Part shown: positions 54,410 to 64,000 of the stretch, piece after piece
Layout: each line of letters begins with the position of its first letter
Position numbering within the stretch: position 1 is the first letter of the stretch
NCBI GenBank assembly: GCA_033297075.1
Contig: MU858128.1
Coordinates: 62,001 to 126,000, forward strand
Length of the DNA: 64,000 nucleotides
From: Rhypophila decipiens
Lineage: Eukaryota; Ascomycota; Sordariomycetes; Sordariales; Naviculisporaceae
Direction: 5' to 3'
Translations under genes and position numbers: made by a program
The notes under the pieces: model-generated
Databases searched by the model: none
Told to the model about the DNA's origin: nothing
The model's input: only the letters and a program-made list of their open reading frames with translations

Positions 54410-55453
54410 TTTGCTGATCCTCCGCGACTGCTCTCGAGGTAAAAAAAATTGTTGGGATCGGACTTGCTGGATTCGGCGGACGGTTTCGCAAGACAGGATC
54501 GCTTTCGAATGTAGTATATCGACAGTTCAACGGCGCATTGGTGATCAGGGCGAGGTCGCAGAAATCCGAGTCGCGGGTTCGGAGATGTGGGATGGGGGGT
54601 TGTCGACTGTCGTGAATAAATTTACTTTTAAAGTCCGGGGCTCCTCACCAGATCCAGATCGTGGTGGGCCGATTTTGCTGCGAAGCTGGGGCGGCCCCAT
54701 TCTGCCGGGGCCAGCTCAGCAATTGGGAACGCGGTGATTTTTTTTTGGGACGCCCTGTCGTCCAATAAGCTTCCAGGGTTTATTGTGTAAGTCGGGCGGG
54801 AAGCGGCTCTAGCACCCCTCTACTGGACAAGAAACTCACTGGGGAAGGGCCCGCTGTCCGGCAATTCGTGACATCGAACAGGGCGAACGGCTTACCGGTT
54901 CGGCAGTCTACGGAATCGTTTGAATATTCCTCCTCTGCATAGCCGTTACACTACTTTGGCCTGAGAAGGTGTCGTCGTGGGGAGAACTTGGAGTTTAGGG
55001 GCATCAGCACTAATTCTAGGTCCGAGATTCAAGACCGCTAGAGCCCGTATTACCTCAGCACAAGTATTGTGTACGATTAAGGAGTATACCGAGAGGAAAG
55101 TCAAACTCCAGATGAACGGCCAAAATACGGTTTGCCAAACTTCCAGACTGACTTTTGCTATAGCCGATCTGAGACCAACAACTCAAAAAGGAAGTATTTA
55201 TTTCCTAGGGGAAAAATCATTCCATGAAAAATACCCTCAGGTCACTGCTTCGTTTGTCTCCTGCTTCCCAACTTGGCAACATTCCGAGAAAAGTCATATT
55301 GCCCCGCCTGAACCGCAACCCCTCGATTACGATCCCGAAACGACGCCTAAAGGTGCGCAGCTTGAGGCTACCGACTCTTGACCCCCGTGCTTGCCACACG
55401 TGTATCATGCTAACTGCCTGCGACTACAGTACCCGAGAGGAAAACATTTCCAG
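54410..55453. promoter_or_regulatory. Divergent region between b5 reductase and DUF3605 gene
   Basis: 1.04 kb between divergent start codons. It holds both promoters and possibly a long 5' leader of the DUF3605 gene. An open frame at 54977-55381 is featureless. Confidence 0.45.
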
Positions 55454-56165
55454 ATGGGGGATTATAGCACCACACCCCAGGAGGAGGCCCCATTTCCCCT
55501 GACTGACACCGATAAGTGGGTGCTCTCGCTCACGGACGAGGAGTATGCCTATCACACCTGGGACGACTTGAAAAGAATCATAGGTAAAACGAAGGATCTT
55601 TATTATTACTTTATTTATTCCATTATGTCGGCTTGCCGGTGATGCTAACAACGGACCAGAGACCAATGACCTCGCCGCCCTCAAAAGAAAACCATCGGAT
55701 CTTCGTCGCTATCTGAAGTGGACAGCCGAGACCAAAGTCGAGTATGGCAGCATGACCGAGTACCTCCTGGTTCATCGACTACCAAAAGTCTGGGGAAAGG
55801 CACCATTCACGCCTGTTTTAAACGTTCCATTTGCGGACCCGTCCGACTACCGGGTGCTGATGAACGATTGGCCGTATGGTTTCGTCCCCGGGATCACCCA
55901 TCTCGTAGTGTGGAGCCGCACACCGATCCCCACGGACCCGGAGACCGGAGATCTGACTGCGGAATCCAGAAAGACCGTGGCCGACTTCGTAAAGCGGTAT
56001 TTCGTAGATGCCATTGGTCCTGGCGGCGAAGATAAGGTATTGTGGTTCAAGAACTGGACGGCGTTGCAGAGCGTCAGGGCGCTGGAGCATTTCCATGTTT
56101 TGGTGAGAGATGTTGAGCCCTCGCTGTTGCAAGAGTGGACGGCGGAGCAGGAGTGCCATAGATGA
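55454..56165 (+). CDS. DUF3605 protein (N-acetylglucosamine-induced protein 1-like)
   Basis: Two exons (55454-55583, 55660-56165; 76-nt intron) encode 211 residues. Conserved blocks are EEYAYHTWDDLKRIIETNDLAALKRKPSDLRRYLKW (rebuilt across the intron), EYGSMTEYLL, RVLMNDWPYGFVPGITHLVVWSRTPI and WFKNWTALQSVRALEHFHVLV. This is the fungal DUF3605 family, named from a Candida gene induced by N-acetylglucosamine; the biochemical role is unknown. The LEHFHV histidines and the DWPYG loop suggest an enzyme-like pocket, but that is inference. I start at the ATG at 55454 where conservation begins; an earlier in-frame codon at 55391 adds 21 residues of no obvious meaning. The stop is 76 bp from the convergent SND2 gene. 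Confidence 0.85.
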
Positions 56166-56241
56166 TAAATCTGAGTATTGAAGGCGTTGTTGCGAGGAGA
56201 AAATAGAATAAAAGGTCCCGGGCTGCATCGTTGATGGCCCC

Positions 56242-56748
56242 TTAAGAAGATGTTGCCGCCGCCCGTCGTTGCTTCCGGTTACCAGCAGGAGCCGCAGCTG
56301 CCTCATCCGTTCCGCCCGCAGCACTGCCCATCCCGGCCATCTGCCTTGCAATACCAATCAAGCCGTAGCCTTTGTAAAGACCATAGGCGGGCACAACGGC
56401 CCAGAGGGTCCAAGCCTTGTCGCCGAAGAAGACGGCGAGAAGGGCGACTCCCCAGGTCACCCAGACAACATCCCACATGTACTCGGTGAGGCCCGGAGCC
56501 GAGAGGTCTTCACCCGATGATTTGATGACGCCGCGCTCCTCGTCAATGGTGGGACGTCCAGTTGTCTCCAAGATGTACTGGCAAATGAAACTCGGGATGG
56601 AGAGAACAATCCATGCTACGATGGAGCGGTTGTCGAAAGTGATGTAGTTCAGGAACCAGAACAAGTTGACCGCGAAGGATCCCCAATGGAGGTAGTTCAA
56701 GGCCGAGATGTTGGCCTTGGCCCGGTCTTTGAGCGCTTTCTGAGCCAT
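56242..56748 (-). CDS. snd2: SND2/TMEM208 (SRP-independent ER targeting membrane protein)
   Basis: An ER multi-span membrane protein of the TMEM208/ENV10 (DUF788) family that helps insert tail-anchored and other membrane proteins without SRP. The gene is intron-free with 168 residues from the ATG at 56748 (AQKALKDRAKANISALNYLHWGS, the standard opening). The longer frame from 56850 would add 34 residues that do not look conserved. Hydrophobic segments are NLFWFLNYITF, IVAWIVLSIPSFICQYI, MWDVVWVTWGVALLAVFFG and LWAVVPAYGLYKGY. The C-terminus is Ala/Gly-rich and ends in basic residues (GNRKQRRAAATSS), as in relatives. It is divergent from CDC27. Confidence 0.9.
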   Translation of the reverse strand: MAQKALKDRAKANISALNYLHWGSFAVNLFWFLNYITFDNRSIVAWIVLSIPSFICQYILETTGRPTIDEERGVIKSSGEDLSAPGLTEYMWDVVWVTWGVALLAVFFGDKAWTLWAVVPAYGLYKGYGLIGIARQMAGMGSAAGGTDEAAAAPAGNRKQRRAAATSS

Positions 56749-57990
56749 TGGAGTGAGAGATTGGTGGTTGTTGATTGCGTGCCGGACGAAGAAATGAAGA
56801 CGAGAAGCGTTTGTGATGAAGTTTGAGCACTGAGGGAGCGATGAAGCCACTTTATGACATATGGTAGCCCGGATTTTATTGGTTACGGTGGAGCCAGGCC
56901 CGACGAACCGGAATTGGGGTTAGGGTCGGGAAGACAGCTCAAACCATCCGCAACTCGGGTTTACATCTGTGAGGAGTATCGTAAATAAACTAATAGGGAG
57001 TCAAGAGGCTTGTTTTAAATGTTTTAAACCGATAGACATTCGTTTAGAATACAATAACCTTTCTGACACTCCTGTGACCTTTCTGTGTAAGACCGGGAAT
57101 GGCTTCCATCGTTCACGAGAGGCTGAACCCGGACCTGCCTCTGTGTGGACCCAGCCTCTGTGGCTGGTTACCCACTACGTAGCTTCCATGGAAAGCAACC
57201 GCTCGTGGCTTTCCGGTACGGCGTAGCACGCAGTAGGCAGGTTGCTCGGTCGGCCCAACCCCCACAGCGTTGAGCAGCGCGTAGCCAATCAACTAACGGC
57301 TGCTACAACCACCACAACATCGCGAGACAAACAGCAAGAAGGTCACCCTTCTTGACGCCTTGTTGTTTCCCGCCCAAGTCTAGAGCGAAACGGACTGGAG
57401 GTTTATCAACCTCTTCAGAGTCCTGGTAACTTCTTTTTTCCTTGGTTCATTATTTTCTTTGGGCTGCATAATTCATGTATGGAAAAGGCGGCAGAGACTG
57501 AACTGTCGACATTTCTCTCAGCTTTTTTCCTTACCAAAACCCGGTATCTTTGTTTTTCGTCGACTCTGCAAGCGGCAACCCGCCATCCCCCGCCACCCTT
57601 TCACACAGTCGGCCTGCAACGACTTCGTCCCAGATCAACAGTGACGACATTTTCGACGACTCTTTTACGCAACTTATCCTCTCTGATAATCCATTAATTC
57701 AGCAGCAGCATCGACCATCTCTTCGCGCCATCCCATTCACAAAGCTGGCGCTCCCACCAGCCTCCTCCTTCGCTCGTTTTATTCAGAGGTGTGCATCGCA
57801 ACTCACGGCTTATACCCGACCTTCCGCATGCGATTGAAGATCTCTATCTCTTTCCATCGATAATACCCAACCCAACCCGCTCGCCCCGTCCCGAATCTCC
57901 GTCTTGCGATTGCAGTCTGGTGACGATTCCATGGATCCTTGTCCGTGAAAACAACACTTCGACGACTAGGTCTGGTGTGCCCTCCGCTAG
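56749..57990. promoter_or_regulatory. Divergent region between SND2 and CDC27
   Basis: 1.24 kb between divergent start codons. The right half (57310-57990) is C/T-rich and carries several short upstream ATG frames, as expected of a long CDC27 leader. No gene is supported. Confidence 0.5.
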
Positions 57991-60528
57991 ATGGCGCCAT
58001 TTAGTGCCACTATATCGGGTCTGCTCCGGCAGACCATCTATTACCATCTCGACAACTTTTCTTTGGAGAACGCCCTTTTCTTCGCTGAGCGCCTTCAAGC
58101 TCATGATTCACGGTCGCCCGAGTCGGCCTATCTCCTCGCCCTGTGCCATTTGCGGCTTGGCGACTATCGATCAGCGTACGAGACGAGTAAACCTTCCAGC
58201 TATCGAGGCCTGCATCTAGGATGTGCCTTTGTCTTTGCCCAGGCATGTCTCGAGTTGGAGCGGTACAAGGAGGGGATAAATGCGCTTGAGAGAGCCAAAA
58301 TGTTATGGGCTGCTAAGAGCTCCATAGGCAAACATTCCTCTTCTACCCGGATGCCCTATCCGGATGAGGCTGCCGTATGTTGTCTCTTGGGAAAAATGTG
58401 TCGGGCTCAAGACGATAAAAAAAAGGCAATCTCCTATTTCGAAGATGCGCTCAAGGCGAACCCTTTCATGTGGGATGCTTTCACGGCTCTTTGTGACATG
58501 GGGGTGAATGTCTGGGTGCCCAACATCTTCAAGCCCAGTGACTCTCTGGTGCGACATTTTGACCAAGGGTCGAATGGAAACGTACAAGACCAGGTCGCCA
58601 TCCCGCCCCAGCCGGAGCCGTTGCAGGCAAAATCGACCCTCCAGGTCAATCAGGATAACGATCCATTTGAATCACATCGTTCAAATGCCTTTCACGATGC
58701 TAATAGCAACGGCTTCGTGTTTACCGACACAGGTGAGAACGATCTCATGTCCAAAATTGCTGCTGCGCAATCCAGGTATCCGACTACACAGCCCAGCAGG
58801 CTTGGGCCCGACGGGATGGAAACCCCAACGGGTGCTGCTCCTACTGCGCCTCCTGAGCCAGCTGTGTCGCGAAATAATCACCTGGAACCGCCCCAAGCGC
58901 CAATCCGCAGAACCCGTGCAGCGCAAGCGGTTGACCCGACACTTCTCGAAGCACCTCCCAGGATGAGTTATCGTGTTGGCGCAAAGAAACGAGAGAAAGG
59001 TCAAGATGGGTCTAGTGATCTTTCGGATTCAATCATTCGAGGCTTACCACTCGCATCGACAGCGATAGAGAGGAAACGGACAGCTTCGGGACACCCTGTC
59101 CAACCACGGTCTGCTGTTAATGGCGAGGAACCGCGGAGGAGTGCGAGGCTCAACGTCTTTCCCAGAGCCAATACCGCAAAAGTGAACGCCGGTATTATAT
59201 CAGCCGGCTCGGCAGGAACTCGCGAGCTCAAAAAGGCTAGACCCCCAATCTCGCGGATTCACCGTCCGGGTTCTAGCGGCTCTGGCATGGGTAGAGTTGT
59301 GAGCGGAAACAGGAAGCCCATGGAGGAAAATATTATGGATATCGACCAGCCTGAAGGCCCGAGGATTAAGGAGCCTCCGGCCGTGCAACAGGCGCCGCCG
59401 CCACCACCACCAAAACCGGTCGAACCAGATTCCGTGAAGGTAGAGGAGGCGTTGAGATGGATTCTAGAGCTGTTGAAAAAGATGGCGTCTGGTTATCTCC
59501 TCTCATCACGATTTCAGTGCCAAGATGCACTGAACACGTATACAGCCCTTCCCCAGAGACACCAAGATACGCCTTGGGTTATGGCCCAGATGGGTCTGGC
59601 ACACTTTGAGCAGATGAATTATGTGGAAGCCGAGAAGTCTTTTAGACGTCTACGAGTTCTTGCTCCCACCCGGCTCGAGAACATGGAGGTGTATTCAACG
59701 GTTCTGTGGCATCTGAGAAAAGAAACCGATCTTTCTTTCTTGGCCCACGAGTTGATTGATGCGGTATGGGATTCCCCAGAGGCGTGGTGCGCGCTAGGCA
59801 ACGCCTGGTCTCTAGCTTCCGACCACGAACAAGCCCTCCGGTGTTTTAAACGGGCGACACAGCTGAGCCCCAACTTTGCTTATGCTTATACGCTACAAGG
59901 ACACGAGCACGTGGAGAATGAGGAGTACGACAAGGCACTCACGTCGTACCGACATGCCATCTCTGCTGACAAGCGACACTACAACGCTTATTACGGCATT
60001 GGACGAGTGTATGAGAAGCTGGGAAACTTCGACAAGGCCTTGAGCCACTATCATGCAGCGTCGGTGATCCACCCTACCCACGCGGTTTTGATCGCCAGCA
60101 TGGGATCAGTGCTACAGAAACAAAAACAGATCGTCCAGGCGATACCCTACTTCAACAAGGCCACCGAGCTGGCGCCTCGTGCGCCAGACGTCCGCCTCCG
60201 AAAGGCCAGGGCACTCATGCTCACCGGGCAGCTGCAGCTGGCGCAGAAGGAACTGCTCATTGTGAAGGATTTGGCCCCAGAGAGAGCTCAAGTTCACTAT
60301 TTACTGGGCAATCTGTCCAAGATGCTCCGAGACAAGAAGGCAGCCGTGAGATACTACACGATTGCGTTGAGTCTAGATCCAAAGGTAAGTCAGGTGGTCC
60401 AAGAACCCTCGGTTTGGCTGAGTGGACCCCTTGCTAACACAGTCTCAATACAGTCAAGCAGTCTGATCAAGGAGTCCATCGAGACTCTGGAGGACGACGA
60501 TGGTATGGACGATTCCATGATGCACTAG
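57991..60528 (+). CDS. bimA: Anaphase-promoting complex subunit 3 (CDC27/Nuc2/BimA)
   Basis: A TPR scaffold subunit of the APC/C ubiquitin ligase that binds the IR tails of CDC20/CDH1 and APC10. Exons 57991-60384 and 60454-60528 give 822 residues. The 69-nt intron (GTAAGT donor, GCTAAC branch, CAG acceptor) is a multiple of three and has no stop codon, so an unspliced reading frame is also open. The N-terminal TPR domain (residues about 1-170, YYHLDNFSLENALFFAERL) is followed by a disordered, Ser/Pro-rich linker with basic patches (residues about 190-480). The C-terminal TPR superhelix runs from about 490 to 800 (VMAQMGLAHFEQMNYVEAEK, AWCALGNAWSLASDHEQALR, AYYGIGRVYEKLGNFDKAL). The acidic end DDDGMDDSMMH is typical. 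Confidence 0.96.
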   Translation: MAPFSATISGLLRQTIYYHLDNFSLENALFFAERLQAHDSRSPESAYLLALCHLRLGDYRSAYETSKPSSYRGLHLGCAFVFAQACLELERYKEGINALERAKMLWAAKSSIGKHSSSTRMPYPDEAAVCCLLGKMCRAQDDKKKAISYFEDALKANPFMWDAFTALCDMGVNVWVPNIFKPSDSLVRHFDQGSNGNVQDQVAIPPQPEPLQAKSTLQVNQDNDPFESHRSNAFHDANSNGFVFTDTGENDLMSKIAAAQSRYPTTQPSRLGPDGMETPTGAAPTAPPEPAVSRNNHLEPPQAPIRRTRAAQAVDPTLLEAPPRMSYRVGAKKREKGQDGSSDLSDSIIRGLPLASTAIERKRTASGHPVQPRSAVNGEEPRRSARLNVFPRANTAKVNAGIISAGSAGTRELKKARPPISRIHRPGSSGSGMGRVVSGNRKPMEENIMDIDQPEGPRIKEPPAVQQAPPPPPPKPVEPDSVKVEEALRWILELLKKMASGYLLSSRFQCQDALNTYTALPQRHQDTPWVMAQMGLAHFEQMNYVEAEKSFRRLRVLAPTRLENMEVYSTVLWHLRKETDLSFLAHELIDAVWDSPEAWCALGNAWSLASDHEQALRCFKRATQLSPNFAYAYTLQGHEHVENEEYDKALTSYRHAISADKRHYNAYYGIGRVYEKLGNFDKALSHYHAASVIHPTHAVLIASMGSVLQKQKQIVQAIPYFNKATELAPRAPDVRLRKARALMLTGQLQLAQKELLIVKDLAPERAQVHYLLGNLSKMLRDKKAAVRYYTIALSLDPKVSQVVQEPSVWLSGPLANTVSIQSSSLIKESIETLEDDDGMDDSMMH

Positions 60529-62148
60529 TAACTCAATGTCTTGATTTGCTGTTCCACGACGAAACGACGGCGACGACGATGACGACAGGGCGGCGGGAAT
60601 TAGATATCCTTGGGTTTCTTGCTGTTCCGTTGGCTGGTTTTTGGGGGCATCGTGTTTGCTTACGCAAGGCAGGGCAAGGGTATCCTTCATCAATCAAAAG
60701 GATAAAGGATGATAATCACTGGCATTCGGAAACGATGGCTACTTGCAACGGGCGGACAGATTTTTGAGCTACTTCGCATGAACTTTCATGGCTATGAAAG
60801 GTGGCGGGGAGCGGTGTTTACAACATAGCATTATTTGCATGGCAAAGGCGTTTTAGGAGAAGAAAAGAAAGACCAAGGGGCACTGTTCTTTTGCTTGCCT
60901 TTCTGGGTTGTTTGTGTGATATTTGGGTTTCTTTGTATGGATACGGAAGCATCGCATTGGCAGGAAGACACTGTAAACAACTAGTATGATACACAATGAG
61001 GTTTGTCACGATGGGACAATATGGGAAACGAACATGTTAGATGGGACCATGGATAGTTGGAACAACGTCGTTTGGGTTGCGATATGAGGGTTCGGGTGAA
61101 CCATTGAATCAAACCGTCTTCCGACATCATTATTGTCCTCTTCCTTCCACGATGTCTCATGGACCACACAATGTGATGGATAAGAAACTCAATCGGCTTG
61201 AACTGAGATCAAGCTTTCAGACTTGGGAGGATACGTATATCTATTGTCAACCGGGGACAATGGACCTCAAATGGGGTGACTCAAGTGAGCATGAGTGACT
61301 GTCACTGAGGTGTAGTCGTGACTGATCTGGATCGTCAAGCGGCAAAGCAAAGCTTCGACCCTTGAGAGGACCCAGAGTACAAATATGTCATAGATCCCTC
61401 TATCCCCTCCAGTGAACCGTCTTCTCTTCCCTTTTTCTTTCTCCGTACGCGACGTCTTCCATCACTTCGCTCACCCAAAGTCTAGTGTCATGGGTTGGTG
61501 GATCCATTTTGAGGGGGAGGGAAAGAGGCCGGGCTTCGCGGAACACCAGACGTTGAACCGTCAAATCAGCGAGGGACCCACTTTTCCCGCTTTTCCAAAT
61601 CACACCAATTAGAAATCAGCACCAGAGCTGAGCCAAAAACAGCCGCGGATCACGCTCGGACCACCTGCAAAATTGGAGAAGCCTGGCTCCAAAAACGCGC
61701 TGCACGCCAAACAAACCAAAGCAACTTTGACACCGATTTTTCGAGCTCCATTGCCAGCTTTTTAAACATGGCAAAAATAAGCACAACAACCGCCCGCATT
61801 AATGTTTAAAAGAGACAAGCCCCACACCGTAACAACGAAACTTGCTCCCCGAATCGGGACTAGTGCCCTAAATGTGATCACTCGCCTGCACACTGACCAC
61901 TTTCTGATTCTGATTCTGATTTCCCGTGCCTTCTGTGACTGCCGTAGCCCCCAGTCTCCAGCTATTTAACGGGTACTGCCCATCCCCCAATCCCCTCTGC
62001 AACTGTTCTTTTCCCCTCTTCCTTTACTTACTACATCCACCAATTGCTTCACTTTCATCATCATCAATCAACATCATCAATCTTGTCCATCAACGACAAG
62101 ATATTCATCAACACATAATTTTATTAAACACTCAATAACTCCATCAAC
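60529..62148. promoter_or_regulatory. CDC27 3' flank and histone H4 promoter/leader
   Basis: 1.6 kb with no gene. The proximal H4 promoter holds TTTTCCCGC (about 61582-61590, E2F-like), CCAAT near 61605, ACGCG (MCB core) near 61695 and a (GATTCT)3 tract near 61905-61922; the leader is C/T-rich. S-phase control through these words is inference. Confidence 0.45.
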
Positions 62149-62664
<516 letters not shown>

Positions 62665-63470
62665 ACAACCCAACATCCCACCATCGCATCGACAAGGCTT
62701 GCGCACCCACAAGCAAGCACTCTCAACACCGGCGCCACTCTCTTGCGAGCGCTATTCTTCCGTTCGAGGCGTTCAATCGTTCTGTCACTGCAGTACAACG
62801 ACAACACCGAGGAGGAATCATCTGTCATGAATTTCTTTTTCGAGCAATTTTGTTTTTAGCGGCGTTTTGATCAGGCGGTTACTTTTTATGGGAAACATTG
62901 GGGTGATGGTCACACACCAACGGGAACGGGTTCTTTTTACACTTGTAATGGTCTGATATCCATGGATTGAGGCAGACAGGGGATGTTGCATATAATTAGG
63001 TGATGTTGGCTGAGATGCTTGCATAGATACACCTGATTGGGGATGAAGGGAATCAATAATTGATATCCGTAACCAGCGAATGTCCAGAATGTGCCTCTTG
63101 TGTCGTGACTGATCATGATTTATTTGACTCTTGACATATTGTTCTTTCTGACAGCTCACGTCTCGGTGCTGCGCGTCTTGTGGCTCTCTATCTTAACACA
63201 CCGATGGTATCTTCGCGTCAACTGCCTTGGTCTCATAACAGAATTCCTGTACTCGCCGTCCAACACCACGTCGATCATGACGAGAACTTGTATCATTCTC
63301 AAAAAACCGGAACCCCAACACAAGGTAGTGACGCCGTGACCATCCGTTAGTGATAATTATAGCATTACTCCTCCCAATCCATGGATATCTCTTTATCAAC
63401 TCAAACCATCCTTTGTTCTCGTCTTCTTTCACCGCAGCCCGCCACCCGCTGCCGCTGCGGCTGACCTAAT
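62665..63470. other. Convergent 3' flanks of histone H4 and TRS20
   Basis: 806 bp between convergent stop codons, with no gene seen. Confidence 0.5.
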
Positions 63471-64000
63471 CTAGAGGTACTTCCTCCCAGCAGCAGCGAC
63501 TCGATTCTTAAACACAGGACTCTTGATCTCCATATTGACCCTGTAAAACGGGGACATGACAGCCTTGACGTAATTCTCGTACACCTCGCCAAAAAAATTC
63601 TTGATGGCTTCTTCTGTCTGCGGGGAAGTCGGGTTCGCTGCTATGCTTGTTGAGGAAGATCTTGTTCCACCTACCCCGCCGACACCGCCTAGTGAAGGTA
63701 TCGCTGTTACCGAAGACGACACTGACGCTGAGGAGGAAGATGTGACGGTCGATGATGATGGGGCTATCGAAGCGGAGGAAGGTGGTTGGTGTAGGAGCAG
63801 GAATTTCGTGTTTGAGGGTGTGAGGAAGACGGATATGTAATTGTTGAAGAAGCGGTCTATTACTTTTAGGTAGCTACATACATGGAACCATTGGTTAGAT
63901 TGACTGGGGGGTTTAGGGGGAAGAGGAGGAAGGAGGAGGAGAGGTACATACAGAGCTCCGTTGGTCCATTGGACTTCTTCGACGATGTCTAGCGAGGAGT
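63471..64000 (-). CDS. trs20: TRAPP subunit TRS20/sedlin (TRAPPC2), 5' part outside window
   Basis: A small longin-fold subunit of the TRAPP complexes that act as Rab GEFs in ER-Golgi traffic and autophagy. Two exons are visible: 63952-64000 (continuing past the edge) and 63471-63873, with a 78-nt intron (GTATGT donor). Splicing joins SLDIVEEVQWTNGAL to YLKVIDRFFNNYISVFLTPSNTKFLLLH, matching sedlin strands and helix. Then comes a Ser/Thr/Ala-rich insertion of about 50 residues (SSASIAPSSSTVTSSSS...) before the conserved C-terminal EAIKNFFGEVYENYVKAVMSPFYRVNMEIKSPVFKNRV. Human sedlin has only a few residues at that point. The insertion is in frame and the gene looks functional. The N-terminal ~35-40 residues are missing from the window. 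Confidence 0.88.
   Translation of the reverse strand, partial: SSLDIVEEVQWTNGALYVPLLLLPPLPPKPPSQSNQWFHVCSYLKVIDRFFNNYISVFLTPSNTKFLLLHQPPSSASIAPSSSTVTSSSSASVSSSVTAIPSLGGVGGVGGTRSSSTSIAANPTSPQTEEAIKNFFGEVYENYVKAVMSPFYRVNMEIKSPVFKNRVAAAGRKYL

Noticed and set aside
54977..55381. 134-codon plus-strand frame upstream of the DUF3605 gene
   Set aside because: Featureless translation; better explained as leader or promoter sequence.

Overview
This window is nuclear DNA of a filamentous ascomycete (Pezizomycotina, most likely a Sordariomycete). The reasons are short spliceosomal introns (about 50-200 nt) with GTANGT-type donors and CTAAC/CTGAC branch points, a class IIA cellobiose dehydrogenase carrying a cellulose-binding module, a large Zn2Cys6 regulator, fungal-type separase (BimB) and CDC27 (BimA), and intron-bearing tRNA genes. 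I reconstructed every spliced gene by eye and checked that the exons keep frame; none is supported by transcripts or database searches.

Layout. 0.4-9.9 kb: an HSL-type alpha/beta-hydrolase, D-xylulose kinase, a mitochondrial MMT-type cation transporter divergent from a SIRT4-like sirtuin, and a small mitochondrial membrane protein tail-to-tail with the sirtuin. 10.4-16.9 kb: separase, intron-free. 17.3-20.2 kb: a divergent pair of enzymes, an ACMSD-type amidohydrolase and an isopenicillin-N-synthase-like 2OG-Fe(II) oxygenase. 20.7-21.5 kb: a DNAJC17/Cwf23-like J protein. 21.9-22.1 kb: a tRNA-Gln(UUG) followed on the same strand by a long hairpin and then a T-run. 22.1-39.9 kb: two gene-poor intervals (7.6 and 9.4 kb) around a single gene for an acidic, unidentified protein. 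39.9-44.8 kb: IBA57 and cellobiose dehydrogenase. 46.5-52.3 kb: tRNA-Arg(UCG), a membrane-anchored prolyl-4-hydroxylase-like dioxygenase and a seven-exon Zn2Cys6 regulator. 53.2-64 kb: cytochrome b5 reductase, a DUF3605 protein, SND2/TMEM208, CDC27, a lone histone H4 gene and the 3' part of TRS20.

Functional links. Separase and the APC/C subunit CDC27 act in the same metaphase-anaphase switch. MMT, the sirtuin, the small membrane protein and IBA57 are all predicted to be mitochondrial. Cellobiose dehydrogenase and xylulokinase both belong to plant-cell-wall carbon use. I see no secondary-metabolite cluster and no recognisable transposon.

The strongest unexplained signal is at 21921-22033. 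The tRNA-Gln has no T4 terminator after its 3' end. Seven bases later a 45+45 nt hairpin begins, and TTTT directly abuts its far end. The differences between the arms are mostly G.U wobbles in the tRNA-strand RNA. This looks like a tRNA-hairpin Pol III transcript, possibly a microRNA-like (milRNA) precursor.
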